A DNA stretch of 64,000 nt from Pollenia angustigena. Taxonomy: Eukaryota; Arthropoda; Insecta; Diptera; Polleniidae. The DNA is taken from contig OV884057.1 in assembly GCA_930367215.1 (NCBI GenBank), positions 197,893,621 through 197,957,620 of the forward strand, read 5' to 3'. Positions 43,701 through 54,439 of this stretch are shown in pieces (the first letter of the stretch is position 1; each line of letters begins with the position of its first letter). Under the pieces are notes generated by a model, which saw only the letters and a program-made list of their open reading frames with translations, was not told where the DNA came from and did no database searches. Made by a program: the position numbers and the translations under genes.

Positions 43701-44470
43701 AAGGGTGGTTAAATTTTAAGGGCCGATGTTGAATGAAAAATGTCAAGCTTTTTTCTGCATTTTATTTGACATTTCTCAATTTCAGACTAACTCAATGGAA
43801 AGATACATAATCGAGCAACGCGTTAAAGTTATTCAGGCTTTTATGACAATGGGCGCTCAAATCAAAATGCATATCGTGCACTTCGTGATTCAGTGATGTG
43901 GCCCATTTTCACCTCAGTGGATTCGTCAATAAGCAGAATTGCCGCATTTGGGCGAATGATAAGCCAAGAGTGATTGTCGAAAAACCAATGCACCCACAAA
44001 GAGTGACAGGTTGGTGCGGTTTATGGGCTGGCGGTGTCATCGGGCCGGGCCGTATTTTTCCAAAATGAGGCCGGTCAGGTAGTTACTGTGAATGGTGTAA
44101 GCTATCATGAGATGATAACGAACTTTTTATCGCCCGAATTGGAAGATATGGATGTGGACGATATGTGGCTTCAACAGGACTGCGACTTGCCACACGGCTA
44201 ACGAAACAATGTATCTTTTGCGCGACAAATTCAATGACCGTGTTATCTCACGTGGTGGCGATGTCAATTGGCCGCCAAGATCATGTGATTTGACACCGTT
44301 AGACTTCTTTCTAAGCCAGCAACAATTCAAGAGCTAAAGGATGAGATAGTTCGGCACATTAACGGCATAGAACCTCAATGATGCCTAAGCATCATCGAAA
44401 ATTTGGACCATCAGAAAATAACAATTTTTCTTAAGCAGTTTAAAGACTCAAATATGGAATAACCTCCCTA
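43701..44470 (+). pseudogene. Tc1/mariner-superfamily transposase relic, plus strand
   Basis: It has the same left end, AAGGGTGGTTAAATTTTAAG, as the relic at 16511. An ATG at 43795 gives MERYIIEQRVKVIQAF. A deletion leads to NCRIWANDKPRVIVEKPMHP, then GWCGLWAGGVIG. Further frames read TVNGVSYHEMITNFLSPELE, DMDVDDMWLQQD, ATCHTANETMYLLRDKFN and VNWPPRSCDLTPLDFFL, so the second (QQD) and third acidic positions survive but the first is deleted. A frameshift at about 44040 and one after QQD break it. Close to the copy at 16511 in sequence. Confidence 0.85.
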
Positions 44471-44631
44471 AGCAGTTCATATTTTTGGTTCAAATTTTAC
44501 AAATTGGCTAAGGAATGTGCCATAACATTTTGTAAAAATTCGCTTTATATAACTAGAAATTATTTGATTATTGTTTTGAAAGTCCCGTCTCGGAGAGCAC
44601 TTTAGTATGCCTTAAAACGTACACACCGGAA

Positions 44632-44895
44632 ATAATACCAATGTTAAATTAAGATGGCGAAATGTTGATTGATAATCATAGTAAATAATTATTGTTATTA
44701 AATTAATTTTAAATGAAAAATGTTCAAATAACTTTTTTTTTATTTTCAAATTCCCGTATTTTTTTAATTGAAATTATTTAGTTAAATAGTACATTAAGTT
44801 TTCAAAGTAGAATGATGACGAAAACAATACCGGGACATTCTGCTGATGCTTCTGTTAACAAAGGGGACGATTTTACATTGATTTTTTTCGGTTTG
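44632..44895. mobile_element. CAC-ended MITE, short relative of 12988-13829
   Basis: Starts CACACCGGAAATAATACC and ends ATTTTTTTCGGTTTG. GTTTTCAAAGTAGAATGATG and TTCTGCTGATGCTTCTGTTA are shared with 13388-13440. It is about 264 bp, an internally deleted relative. TA precedes the left end. Confidence 0.65.
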
Positions 44896-44929
44896 GAACA
44901 ACTAAAGTTTTATGGTGAAATTTTTTATA

Positions 44930-46180
44930 ATTAATTGTTATAAGACTAGAAATTACACTAACAAATTTCGTAAAGATCAGTCCATTGTTTACCATAGGCC
45001 TCGTATAAGTTCAACTCTAGGAAAACCAGTAACGGATATACTCATAATGTTATTGTAGTAAAGTTTTGTCCAGCAAAGTTGCATAAGTCTAGAAATCACA
45101 CTACTAAATTTCGTGAAGATGTTATACATAGCTGGCTCGCTCTTGAAAAATATTTTAGTAAAAATTCGTCTATAATTGACTAAAGGTCATAAACACATCT
45201 AAAATTGTGATGGTGATAAAATAATTATATTGCAGTATAAATTCGTAAGCCTTGTGAGACTTTAGCCCACAATTAATAATTTCTGAATGAACGTTCTTAA
45301 ATCTACCATAGCTTTCATATAAAGCCGCCTTCCAAAAATCACTTTAAAAGGCTTACAAATGACATTTACTCAATTGAAAGTGGGTCCAAATTAGTTTTCT
45401 TGATACAAGAAATCACTCAACCGAATTTTGTGATGATCAGTCCAGATTTTACCACAGGTCCATTATAAGACCCCTTTCTGAAACTAATACGCCTAAATTG
45501 CTGTTTTACAGAAGGTTTATAATATTCGGCTTCTGACATTGTTTCTGTTTTTTTTCGCATAGTTGTTGCAAAAACCAAAATAAAAATGCCGCCACGAAAA
45601 TTTTTATTTACGCCGTAAAATAGTTTAGCCATTTTAACATATTGTTCTTTTAATTCAAAGATACCAATTTAGCATGTTATAATGAAACGGTTTTTATATA
45701 TACTTATGTATATTTACATAAATTCTATTCAATGGTGGGATGATCATACATATCTCGGTATTGTAAAATATTACCTTCAGCTGGCTAATGATGCCGTCAA
45801 TAGTGGACGCCGCTGCCGGTTTCTTCTCGGCATAGATTTCTGATGTCAGATGGCTTGTCAGAAGCAAATAGAGCACGCTCTTATTACAATTTTGTCAGAT
45901 GATTTTGCATCTGTCTTTTACAGAAGCAAAGTTCAAAAGGTAAGACACGACATGTGTGTATTTTGCAGTAGGAAATTTGACATGTCAGATGACAAAAACA
46001 TGTCGTGTACGGTAGCCTTAAAACTAAAACCGAATCATGTTATTTTATTGAAACTAGGACCAAATAAGTCTTATATGACTAGAAATAAAATCATAAAACT
46101 TTGTGATAATCGGCCAATAATTTAACAGAGGTCCTATTCAAAGATTACTTTTGGACTAGACTTTAATACGCTTAAAACAG
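44930..46180 (+). repeat. mini-me family B interior units, diverged
   Basis: Recurrent units contain GACTAGAAATCACACTA-like words, AAATTTCGTGAAGAT, CCATA(A/G) and GCCTCGTATAAG. These match the tandem units of the copy at 63113 (CACGAAATTTCACAG, GGACCGGTCATC, GGGCCTAAGG) in order but are old. No terminal sequences can be fixed. Confidence 0.45.
45910..46022. repeat. Partial copy of the 54107-54428 element
   Basis: ACAGAAGCAAAGTTCAAAAG, ACATGTCAGATGACAAAAAC and ATGTCGTGTACGGTAGCC are nearly identical to 54200-54302. Confidence 0.75.
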
Positions 46181-46241
46181 CATCGAATTAGAGTAGTGTG
46201 GGGTCGAGTTTTTAAAAGCTTGAAGAGCACTTTTACTTGAC

Positions 46242-46580
46242 TTTTTATACCCACACCACAATTGTGGAGAGGGTATTATGCATCTAACGATATCCGTCCG
46301 GCTGGCAGGCTGGCTGGCTCTCCATGTAACTTTGTGCGCAAAGTACAGGTCGCAATTTTTGAGATAACTTGATAAAATTTAGCACATACATTCTTATATG
46401 AACGAGGACCAAACCTATTAGAAACTATCAAACCGATTTTAATGAAATTTGAAACATAGATAGATCCATATTTATATGGGTCCATAGGTCCCGAATAGGT
46501 CGCACTCTCGTAAATGTGTTTTAAAAAATTGGTGTAGGGTATCATACAGTCGGGCTTGACCGACTGTACATTCTTACTTG
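46242..46580 (-). mobile_element. mini-me-like repeat, family A, copy 4
   Basis: Inverted relative to 7821: it starts TTTTTATACCCACACCACAA and ends CGACTGTACATTCTTACTTG. The GTCCGGCTGGCAGGCTGGCT tract and ACTTTGTGCGCAAAGTACAG are in the expected order. The internal tetranucleotide block is single. Confidence 0.65.
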
Positions 46581-46707
46581 CTTTATTTTGAAATTAATTT
46601 CAAAGAAATTAAATTTTACATTTGTAAATGAAAAGAGAATTTTCTCAAACGCATTATATCTCTAAATTTAAATAAAAACAAAATATGTGTGATGTGCCTA
46701 TCGATGC

Positions 46708-47207
46708 TATTTGTCTGCAGCTTCGCGGGGTGTCACGGTTTCGAAATATCCCATTTTCCATAGCTCAGGCTCGATGTATCGGCTTATATTTTCTTTTAGA
46801 GCCACTGTCTTATTCGCGCCCTGTGAAAAGCCGATACGAAACAGGGGTCAAATCCGAATTCCCAGTAGACCTTTATTTGTCTGCAGCTTCGGGGGTGTCA
46901 CGGTTTCGAAATATCCCATTTTCCATAGCTTAGGCTCGATGTCTCGGTTTATATTTTCTTTTGGAGCCACTGTCTTATTCGCGCCCTGTGAAAAGCCGAT
47001 ACGAAACAGGGGTCAAATCCGAATTCCCAGTAGCCCTTTATTTGTCTGCAGCTTCGGGGGTGTCACGGTTTCGAAATATCCCATTTTCCATAGCTCAGGC
47101 TCGATGTCTCGGTTTATATTTTCTTTTAGAGCCACTGTCTTATTCGCGCCCTGTGAAAAGCCGATACGAAACAGGGGTCAAATCCAAATTCCCAGTAGCC
47201 CTTTACG
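46708..47207 (+). repeat. Three-copy tandem array, 165-bp unit
   Basis: TTGTCTGCAGCTTCG starts at 46711, 46877 and 47042 (periods 166 and 165; the first unit has one extra base). The units are highly similar, contain GTCACGGTTTCGAAATATCC, GCGCCCTGTGAAAAGCCGAT and ACAGGGGTCAAATCC, and are richer in G+C than the flanks. Because 165 is a multiple of three, a 188-codon frame (46711-47277) runs through all copies; I see no protein family signature and treat it as a by-product of the repeat length. Confidence 0.85.
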
Positions 47208-48670
47208 CCTACTAAATACCTCGTTCAGAATATCTAATGTAGCAGAAGCTGTGAAGCAAAATGCTCAGTACTGTTAAAACCGCATAACTATGGAGCTAGT
47301 TCAGGACAAAAAAGGTGGTAATTATCTATTTATTACAACGAAACCGATAGCGATGCAAAATTCGCTAAGTTGTGGTCTGTGAAAGGGACGGCTTCTTGTG
47401 AGCTACGCGAAATGAATTGCCTCGGATTCTGCTGCACACTCTTATGGACATCGGTGATGTTTTCAGCAGATCTTGCTTTTCGACGTCGTTGGGGGGGGTG
47501 GTTATTTACTGAAACATGGAATCAAATTTATCCACCAAGCAGCCCAAAACACTTGAAGATTTTTAATTTGTTGCTGTTTAGACAATGGCTTTAATATTAA
47601 ATATGGTTCAGAAAACAGATAAGGAATTTGAGATATTGCTTAAAAACGATATTTGCCTTACGCAAGAAGATCAGCAAAGACAATAACATGTACATACACG
47701 ATATTTTCTGAAACACTGAGCTACACTACGGAAATACTGGTAGACGCATGAAAACTTAAGTCTTTTTAATATAAATGAATGCATTTTATGTCCCCCAGTT
47801 TTTCAAACATAATACAAACTCTGTTTACTTTAATGGAAAATAAAAAATTCCCAAAAAAAATGCAAAAATATGCAGGAATATTAATTTTGTTAACAATATA
47901 TGTATGTCATAAAATGCATTAAGAACAAAATATTGACAAAAATGCAAAAACAATTCGGTGCTATTTTTCAACAGAAAAGTGTGATTGGGATTAATAACTT
48001 ACTTTTTAAACGTTAAAAAAAAAACTCCAGCCCCTTGTCAATTTTCGCAAACTTTAAATGTTTTAAAATAGAGAGAATTAAAAATGTTAAAGCAAAATTA
48101 ACGAGCTCTAATAAAAATAATTCATATTCTCGTTTTCCATATAAAAATCCTTTCCATTTCCGGTTTATCTCAGACACAAACCAAAAATTACAACTTTACA
48201 CAAATAACGGCAAAAAGACTTCTATTTCATATACATATATAAATACACAAATCATAACATGTAGTTGCTCTTGACATTTGTTCATCCTTTATGGTTTTCT
48301 TTTTTGTTGCAAAAAAATTTTGCTAATAAAATAGCAATATAATGATTCAAGCATGTCTGTAAGCATTTTCTCTCTCTCTACTGGTAAATTTATATTCAAT
48401 TGTTGTTTTCCCTTAGATATCCTAAAAATTGTTTCTTTTTATTTTGCTTCTATTTGATGAAGTTGGGGTTATGCCAAAATCTATCCCACATAAAATAATA
48501 TTTTTTACAACATGTCATTATTTGTTTTCTTTGCTAAAATATACAACATGAATTTATGAACAAAAAACGTAAAGATTCGAAACAGAAAAAAGTGCATGTT
48601 CAAAACGTTAAACAAAATCAGCATCATCATCATCGTCGTTATTACAATTCTTATTGAATGGAAAAGAATG
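47208..48670. other. DNA without recognisable gene
   Basis: The part to about 47560 is richer in G+C, with a G run at about 47490-47498. No signature was recognised. The rest is AT-rich. Confidence 0.45.
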
Positions 48671-49080
48671 AAGTACGAGTGCTTTATTTGGCTGTGCCGA
48701 ATTTTCGATACCCTTCGCCGTCAGTTAGAATATTTCAGAATGAGATCTATTAATTATTAATTAATCTTAATAAAAACGGACGTCAGTATTATAATTGTTT
48801 GCGGTTTAGACCACTAAAACTTAATCTGAACTAGTTTGAGTAAAATATCATGACACGTTATAGTTTTAGCCATACTTAAATGGCTTTCAAGAGGGAAATT
48901 TGTGTTGGACCCGTCGAAAATTATATATCAATCATAACAAAATACTGTAGCGTGATTTCTGGTATTAAATGACCTAAGCTAGACCAAATTTCAATACAGA
49001 AGTGTATTACATTTAAGCGTTTTATACGTTTTAAGTGATTGATATGGGACCGTTGGAAAATTACACTGGACAATAACAAA
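48671..49080 (+). mobile_element. mini-me-like repeat, family B, 5' fragment
   Basis: ACGAGTGCTTTATTTGGCTG and CCGAATTTTCGATACCC match the start of the copy at 62994. The downstream body is diverged and no 3' core is found. Confidence 0.5.
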
Positions 49081-49208
49081 AAAAAAAAATTAAGGGGTTC
49101 AACCAATAGATTATGAGGGCAGAAAGATATATGTTTTTCGGCGTTTTGAAAGATAACATCGGAATTTTATATTAAGGTGGTCTATATCTGCAAATAAAAC
49201 TAGATATT

Positions 49209-49478
49209 CAGGTATGTGATGAAAAACGATCGTTTTCAAAATGATAGTTTTAAGCAGGTGTGATGAATTTCGACCGATTTTAAAATCCATTTCTGAAGTA
49301 AAGTCTTTATTTGTTATTCAAAGTACAGCTCAATTAATATATTTAGTAAAGAATTTAACAGAATATATAAATGAAAACGGAGGAAAATGTATTAGAAATC
49401 AATTTTTAAAGATACCGAAAACGATATTATCGTTTTCAAATCGTTTTGTTTTCAAAATCGTTTTCCATCACATACCTG
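49209..49478. mobile_element. MITE with CAGGTATGTGATG ends, 270 bp
   Basis: CAGGTATGTGATGAAAAACG pairs with CGTTTTCCATCACATACCTG (18 of 20 identical as inverted repeat). AACGAT and ATCGTTTTC words follow inside. ATT is found on both sides. A 133-codon frame starting inside (49241) continues past the right end and has no recognised family. Confidence 0.7.
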
Positions 49479-49724
49479 ATTCTTCAGATCTGAGAGGCTC
49501 ATTCGTCTTCAAAACCAGCATATTGCTTATAATTCCTCACTGGAATCGCATAAAAAGGATTTCGAAACCAGTCAATACAAACAAAATAAAATATTTTTTA
49601 CTAAAAATTTGTATTTCAGGATTTTTAGGGATTTCTTATTAAAATTTTTCTTACTAATAAAAATAAAATAGTTGAGCTCGAGGCCTGGATTGTTCTTTAA
49701 AATTCTTCTTTATTTTTTCCAATA

Positions 49725-49753
49725 TTTCGCTACTCTTCGAGTAGCATCCTCAG
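49725..49753 (-). ncRNA. Hammerhead-like motif, left arm
   Basis: On the minus strand: CTGAGGA, one T, stem GCTACT-CGAAG-AGTAGC, GAAA. The core CUGANGA and GAAA boxes are intact, with one extra nucleotide between the first box and stem II. Identical to 50777-50805. Confidence 0.55.
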
Positions 49754-50071
49754 GGAGTATCTTTAATTTAAATATAAAAACAATACAAAAGGTAAGTATA
49801 ATTTAGTTTCAAGTGAACAAACAATAATACATTTAAGTATAATTGACAATTTTCATAAACAAACGATAAACACAATATTAACAACAGTAATACAACAACA
49901 ATAGATTTTTCTTAAACAGTATTTTTATATATTGACACACGTACTCACAATGGATTTTAAATAAACAAACAAAATTTCTTATAGTTGTTTTTAACTCGTC
50001 ATCATAATTACTACTAAACTTAATAATATTATTGCATTTTTCTATTCCCTTTGTTGACTAAATGTATGTAG

Positions 50072-50198
50072 TTGTTGGAACAAGTACTCTCTATGTCGCT
50101 CTTAAAATTGATACGCTGTGTTGTTTTTGTTCTTATGATGTTTAGCATCTCCAGTATGTACCTTCGTTTGTAATTAAGTTCGGTTTGTAAAAGTTTTA
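50072..50198 (-). pseudogene. Penelope-like polyprotein C-terminal fragment
   Basis: The minus strand reads KLLQTELNYKRRYILEMLNI, then QRINFKSDIESTCSNNYIHL. It matches the family's terminal segment (LxxExNxxKRxxxEMxxI ... NxRTDxxNLSNxYxxLL). It is cut on its 5' side by the MITE and the inverted arm and continues at its 3' side into the tail. Only the last ~45 residues survive. Confidence 0.7.
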
Positions 50199-50468
50199 AG
50201 GCTCAACCATAATATGCATAGTCTTGCTTAACCTACTGTCAAAAATTAACAAAAAGTCTCTCAAATGTATTTAAACAAACAAAAACAATATAAAAAAACA
50301 TTTGATTCCGTACGGAATGAGCGATTAGATTCGCTCCTTGCTTAAGCAAATGACAGTTTCATTCAACTTAGCAAAAAGTTTCCTTAGGTTCAATATGGTT
50401 TGCCTCATATAATTTACATGTATTCGCTCATTCGCTTAAGCCAACTTAAGCGCATTGTGGTTGGGCCT
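50199..50468. mobile_element. PIF/Harbinger-like MITE between Penelope arms
   Basis: AGGCTCAACCATAATATGC pairs with GCGCATTGTGGTTGGGCCT. TTA is on both sides (50196-50198 and 50469-50471). GCTTAAGC-type words recur inside. Confidence 0.65.
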
Positions 50469-50776
50469 TTAGTCAACAAAGGGAATAGAAAAATGCAATA
50501 ATATTATTAAGTTTAGTAGTAATTATGATGACGAGTTAAAAACAACTATAAGAAATTTTGTTTGTTTATTTAAAATCCATTGTGAGTACGTGTGTCAATA
50601 TATAAAAATACTGTTTAAGAAAAATCTATTGTTGTTGTATTACTGTTGTTAATATTGTGTTTATCGTTTGTTTATGAAAATTGTCAATTATACTTAAATG
50701 TATTATTGTTTGTTCACTTGAAACTAAATTATACTTACCTTTTGTATTGTTTTTATATTTAAATTAAAGATACTCC

Positions 50777-50805
50777 CTGAGGATGCTACTCGAAGAGTAG
50801 CGAAA
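50777..50805 (+). ncRNA. Hammerhead-like motif, right arm
   Basis: Plus-strand copy of the motif at 49725-49753: CTGAGGA, T, GCTACT-CGAAG-AGTAGC, GAAA. Same reservations. Confidence 0.55.
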
Positions 50806-51069
50806 TATTGGAAAAAATAAAGAAGAATTTTAAAGAACAATCCAGGCCTCGAGCTCAACTATTTTATTTTTATTATTAAATTGGAAAGGTCAAATAAAAA
50901 ACAACTTAAATTTTTCTTACTATTTAAAAAAAAAATTCAAATTTGGTCGGGAAAAAAACAAAAAAAATATTAACTTTGTTTTTTAATTAGGAGATATTTG
51001 TCGATTTTTTTTTTAATTTTTTGGGGACAAGGAAAAAGTGCCTGGCAGCCCTGGTATCTATTGACTTTA

Positions 51070-51239
51070 CCCCCCGTTTCCACATGCAAGGGCAAGTTCG
51101 AAAAACTCAATAAATACACTTACACTTTTTCACTAACATTCCCACAATTTTTGTTCTTTCAACCAATTGGCTGTTTCGTCGATTTTTCGTTGATAATACG
51201 TATACACGCAAGTAATTACTTGCTTGTGGAAACGTAGGG
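51070..51239. mobile_element. MITE with CCCCCGTTTCCACA ends and TTA flanks
   Basis: CCCCCCGTTTCCACATGCAA pairs with TTGCTTGTGGAAACGTAGGG. TTA lies at 51067-51069 and 51240-51242. 170 bp, no coding; PIF/Harbinger-type by target duplication. Confidence 0.7.
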
Positions 51240-51387
51240 TTAAACTAAAGAAATTTTAGACAATTTAAGCCACTACCACAGATTACTGAACAGATATGCC
51301 ACGAATATTTTGCGTTTTTTTTTTTTGTCTATTTCTTTGAAAGCTGCCCTTTTTGCATTTCTGTTTGCATCATCTTTTTTGCCTTAA

Positions 51388-52496
51388 CTCTACAGATAAT
51401 ATTGGACTACGTGGTCCATTGTAGCTTAAATGGACTACTTACAAAATGGTCCAATGTACTTTAGTATGGACCATGGTATAAGAAATTAACATGCAGTGCT
51501 GCCAACACTGCATGATGTACTTTTTTATAGTTTACAGAATTACACATTGGTAGCCCTGATGGTGTCCATTATTAATTGTTTATTTAAAAGTGAAAGTTTG
51601 TGAAATTTGTGGAAAAAAGGTAAAAAAATTAAAAATACCAAGTTAATATATTTAGTAATAGCAATAATAGACTGCAGAAAACACTATAAAAGGCGATTAG
51701 TAAAAAATGAAAAAGAAAAATGCTTTAACTACCCCTTAAGTGTACTCAAAAAAAAAAATTTTTGTCAGTCCCCCCCCTAACATTAAAGATAATGTAAAAC
51801 AATTCCAAAAATTTTATTTTTTTGCCACGCCTAGAAATACCGCCCTTTTAGTTTTTGTTTACTATGTCGCCATTTTTAGTCCGATCATAACATTTTGTAT
51901 ATCGGTGTTCATGGCTCTGTAAGGGCTTCATTTCTGTATTTAATGGTTTTTTTTATATCACGCAAATTCTAGTCATGTCTTTCAAAAGCTCGGTTTATAC
52001 CCTCCCAAACGCTAAATATTTTTGAACTAAAATGAAGCTGTGTTATTTTGATACAACTTATGTATAAAAAAACTATTAAAGATAGAAATGTAGCCCTTAC
52101 AGAGCCATGAACACCGATATACAAAATGTTATGATCGGACTAAAAATGGCGACACAGTAAACAAAAAACTAAAAGAGCGGTATTTCTAGGCGTGGCAAAA
52201 AAATAAAAAAATAATTTTTGGAATTGTTTTAACATTATCTTTAATCCTAGGGGGGGACTGACAAAAAAAATTTTTCTCGAACCACTCTAGTGTACTCCAT
52301 ACTGTAGTAACATGGAGTACTTTTAAAACTAACCCACTTTAGTACTCCATGGAGTAGTTTAGGGACTACTTCGGTGGGTTATATGGACATCGTAATGTTA
52401 AATGGACCACCTTTTACCCATATATTTGGAGTAGTTTTGGAGTACTCCTAAGCCTTTATGGACTACATGCATGCTTTGGACTAGTTATCTGCAGGG
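51388..52496 (+). mobile_element. CCCTGCA-ended MITE, copy 3, holding a foldback insertion
   Basis: Left CTCTACAGATAATATTGG, right GACTAGTTATCTGCAGGG, with AA on both sides. Except for the 541-bp insertion at 51748 it aligns with 41871-42333 in reverse orientation, plus about 100 bp at the right end absent there. Confidence 0.75.
51748..52288. mobile_element. Foldback element, 9-bp duplication proven by empty site
   Basis: AGTGTACTC is present at 51739-51747 and again at 52289-52297, but only once in the sister copy at 41871-42333, which is uninterrupted there. The element is a long inverted repeat: about 200 bp from TTTTTGTCAGTCCCCCCC (51760) matches its complement ending at about 52262, around a ~120-bp centre. 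GAGCCATGAACACCGATATA and ATGTTATGATCGGACTAAAA are inside the arms. The left-most ~11 bp of the right end are lacking on the left. No protein. Confidence 0.85.
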
Positions 52497-52596
52497 AATA
52501 CAATGAAAACAATTTTTTTAAGTTGAGATATACATGAAAAACTGTTGTAAAAATTAACTTTTAAAATTACGACAACACGAGTAAATAGTATGTACC

Positions 52597-52937
52597 CTGC
52601 ATGTAAAGAGTAGCCTACAAGGGACCAGGACTACTCCAAAAGTAACCCAAACGTATGGAAAAAACATAGTTTATTTAACATTACGATGTCCTAGGGGAGG
52701 ACAATATAACCCACCTTTGGGCTACTAAGGAGTAGTTTCAAAACTACTCCATGGTATACACAAGAGGATTAGTTTTGAAGTCGTTTCGAAAGCACGTCGT
52801 TAAAAACCGAAGACATGTCGTCTCACTACAAACACTTTTTAACAATGGCATGGTCCATGCTTGCATTACATCGGACCAGTCTATGGAGTAGTCCATTTTA
52901 TCAAAATGGATCAGGTGGTCCAATTTTATTTGCAGGG
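52597..52937 (-). mobile_element. CCCTGCA-ended MITE, copy 4
   Basis: Ends CCCTGCATGTAAAGAGTAGC and CAATTTTATTTGCAGGG, TA on both sides (52595-52596 and 52938-52939). It is the reverse complement of 26574-26947 with strong similarity throughout. Confidence 0.8.
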
Positions 52938-52939
52938 TA

Positions 52940-53800
52940 AGTAAGTAAATAACATAATAAAACAAAACAATATAAGTAAATAAAATTTTTTCATGCAAAA
53001 CCACGTTTGTTGAACTAATGCATTTGTTTATCGTAGTTTGTGCTTCGTTATTTTTGTTTTGATTACGCCAGTTGTGTTGATTATTGCGGCCTGTTTATAC
53101 ACATTGGCACTTCACTAGCAAAATAAGCTTTCTGTATTTGTCTTCGAAAGCTGCCTTCGCAACTGATTTCCTTTTCACACGTCAATTTTACATATCTGTT
53201 TAGTAATCTGTGCCACTACCTTCCATTTGGACGACAATGTATATCTAATCGCCCATAGGGCCCATAGAAAGGCCTATAGCCTCTCTTACAATAAAAAGTT
53301 TTAAAAATCTTGCAAAGTATGTATGGATTTACTGCCAAAAACACATTCCCATATATAATTACAAAATTTACAAAACCCACTAACACATCGGCATACACAA
53401 AAAGTTCCAACAGAGGCGAAAAACAATTTTACAGAAATTTCCTGTTCAATAACGCGAAAATGATAATGATGATTTTTATGTTGAGTCATCGGCTTAGCAT
53501 TTGCGTGTTTTCCTTTATTTCTGCATGTTTATTTTTCGTTTCTTCTGATTTCAGTTGGGCTAATTTTTTTTTTTTTTTTGTTTGTTTTTTGTTCCACCAC
53601 GAACACAATTTATTTATGTTTGTGTGTAAATGTTAGCATGATTTCATTATATCCTGGTAATGTGTAATGTGTTGTCGTGGTCCATATGCAATTGTTTGAA
53701 AATGTTCCATACAATAGAGAAGAAGAAGAAACAAATGAACAGCAGAAAATCGCCATAAACACGTAAAATTATGTCAATTTTACAGTATTATTATAAAGTC
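52940..53800. other. AT-rich DNA without recognisable gene
   Basis: Short overlapping frames on both strands around 53216-53636, none with a family signature. Confidence 0.5.
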
Positions 53801-53807
53801 ATACTTA

Positions 53808-54026
53808 GGCCCGTTTTCACAACTAACCGATAGCTTTAAGTAGACTTTAAACACCCTTAAAAAAAGTGTTCCATTATTTAAACTTTACTTTAACCTCAAC
53901 GGAGCGATTAAGTAAATTAAGGCTCATTCTACCTGGTAGGTAAAAGTTAAACTGTAATAATGGAACACTTTTTACACGTCCGAATAAATACCACCTTTAG
54001 CTATCGGTAAGTTGTGAAAACGGGCC
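53808..54026. mobile_element. PIF/Harbinger-type MITE, TTA flanks, 219 bp
   Basis: GGCCCGTTTTCACAACTAAC pairs with GTAAGTTGTGAAAACGGGCC. TTA at 53805-53807 and 54027-54029. Next inside, CGATAGCTTTAAGTAG pairs with TTTAGCTATCG, and AGTGTTCCATTATTTAAAC with GTAATAATGGAACACTTT, so nearly the whole element can fold. Confidence 0.85.
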
Positions 54027-54106
54027 TTAAAGATACAGATACAAGCAAAAATTTTGATATTCTTAGGAAGAATTTAAAAAAGTTGCAGTATTAGTTACAA
54101 ACATTA

Positions 54107-54428
54107 GGGGTATTCACAAAATATCTTATTTAGTTAAGATGCATGTAGACGACATGTTATTTACATCTGACTTGTCAACTTTTCAAGTCTACATCTGACT
54201 TTTACAGAAGCAAAGTTAAAAAGGTAACACACGACATGTATGTATTTTGCAGTGGGAAATTTGACATGTCAGATGACAAAAACATGTCGTGTACGGTCGC
54301 CTTTAAAGAAAACTGATTTTATTATATTGTTAAAAAAAAAAAATTTGTAAGAACTACGAAAATCATCTAACACAAGCATACAAAACCAAATTAGTTTTCT
54401 ATTCTTTTTCAGTTTATTGTGAATACCC
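54107..54428. mobile_element. MITE with GGGTATTCAC ends
   Basis: GGGGTATTCACAAAATATC pairs with TTTATTGTGAATACCC. TTA stands left and TTTA right. The ends resemble those of the 3.6-kb element at 11238. The interior has CACGACATGT / ACATGTCGTG and is partly duplicated at 45910-46022. Confidence 0.65.
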
Positions 54429-54439
54429 TTTATGTACTT

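Larger units (their letters stand above)
49655..50875 (-). mobile_element. Penelope-like fragment bounded by ~407-bp inverted terminal repeats
   Basis: The arm at 49655-50062 and the arm at 50469-50875 are reverse complements with no difference noticed by eye over most of their length. Between them a minus-strand coding piece (50072-50198) and a MITE (50199-50468) are found. The left arm is the normal 3' tail of the element on the minus strand; the right arm is the same sequence inverted at its 5' side. Inverted terminal repeats around a 5'-truncated body are a known configuration of Penelope-like elements. Each arm has a hammerhead-like motif. Confidence 0.8.

Noticed and set aside
46708..47207. 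CRISPR-like array
   Set aside because: Units are contiguous with no spacers and the genome is eukaryotic.
46711..47277. 188-codon frame as a host gene
   Set aside because: It follows a 165-bp tandem repeat; length is explained by the period being a multiple of three. Kept only as a repeat.
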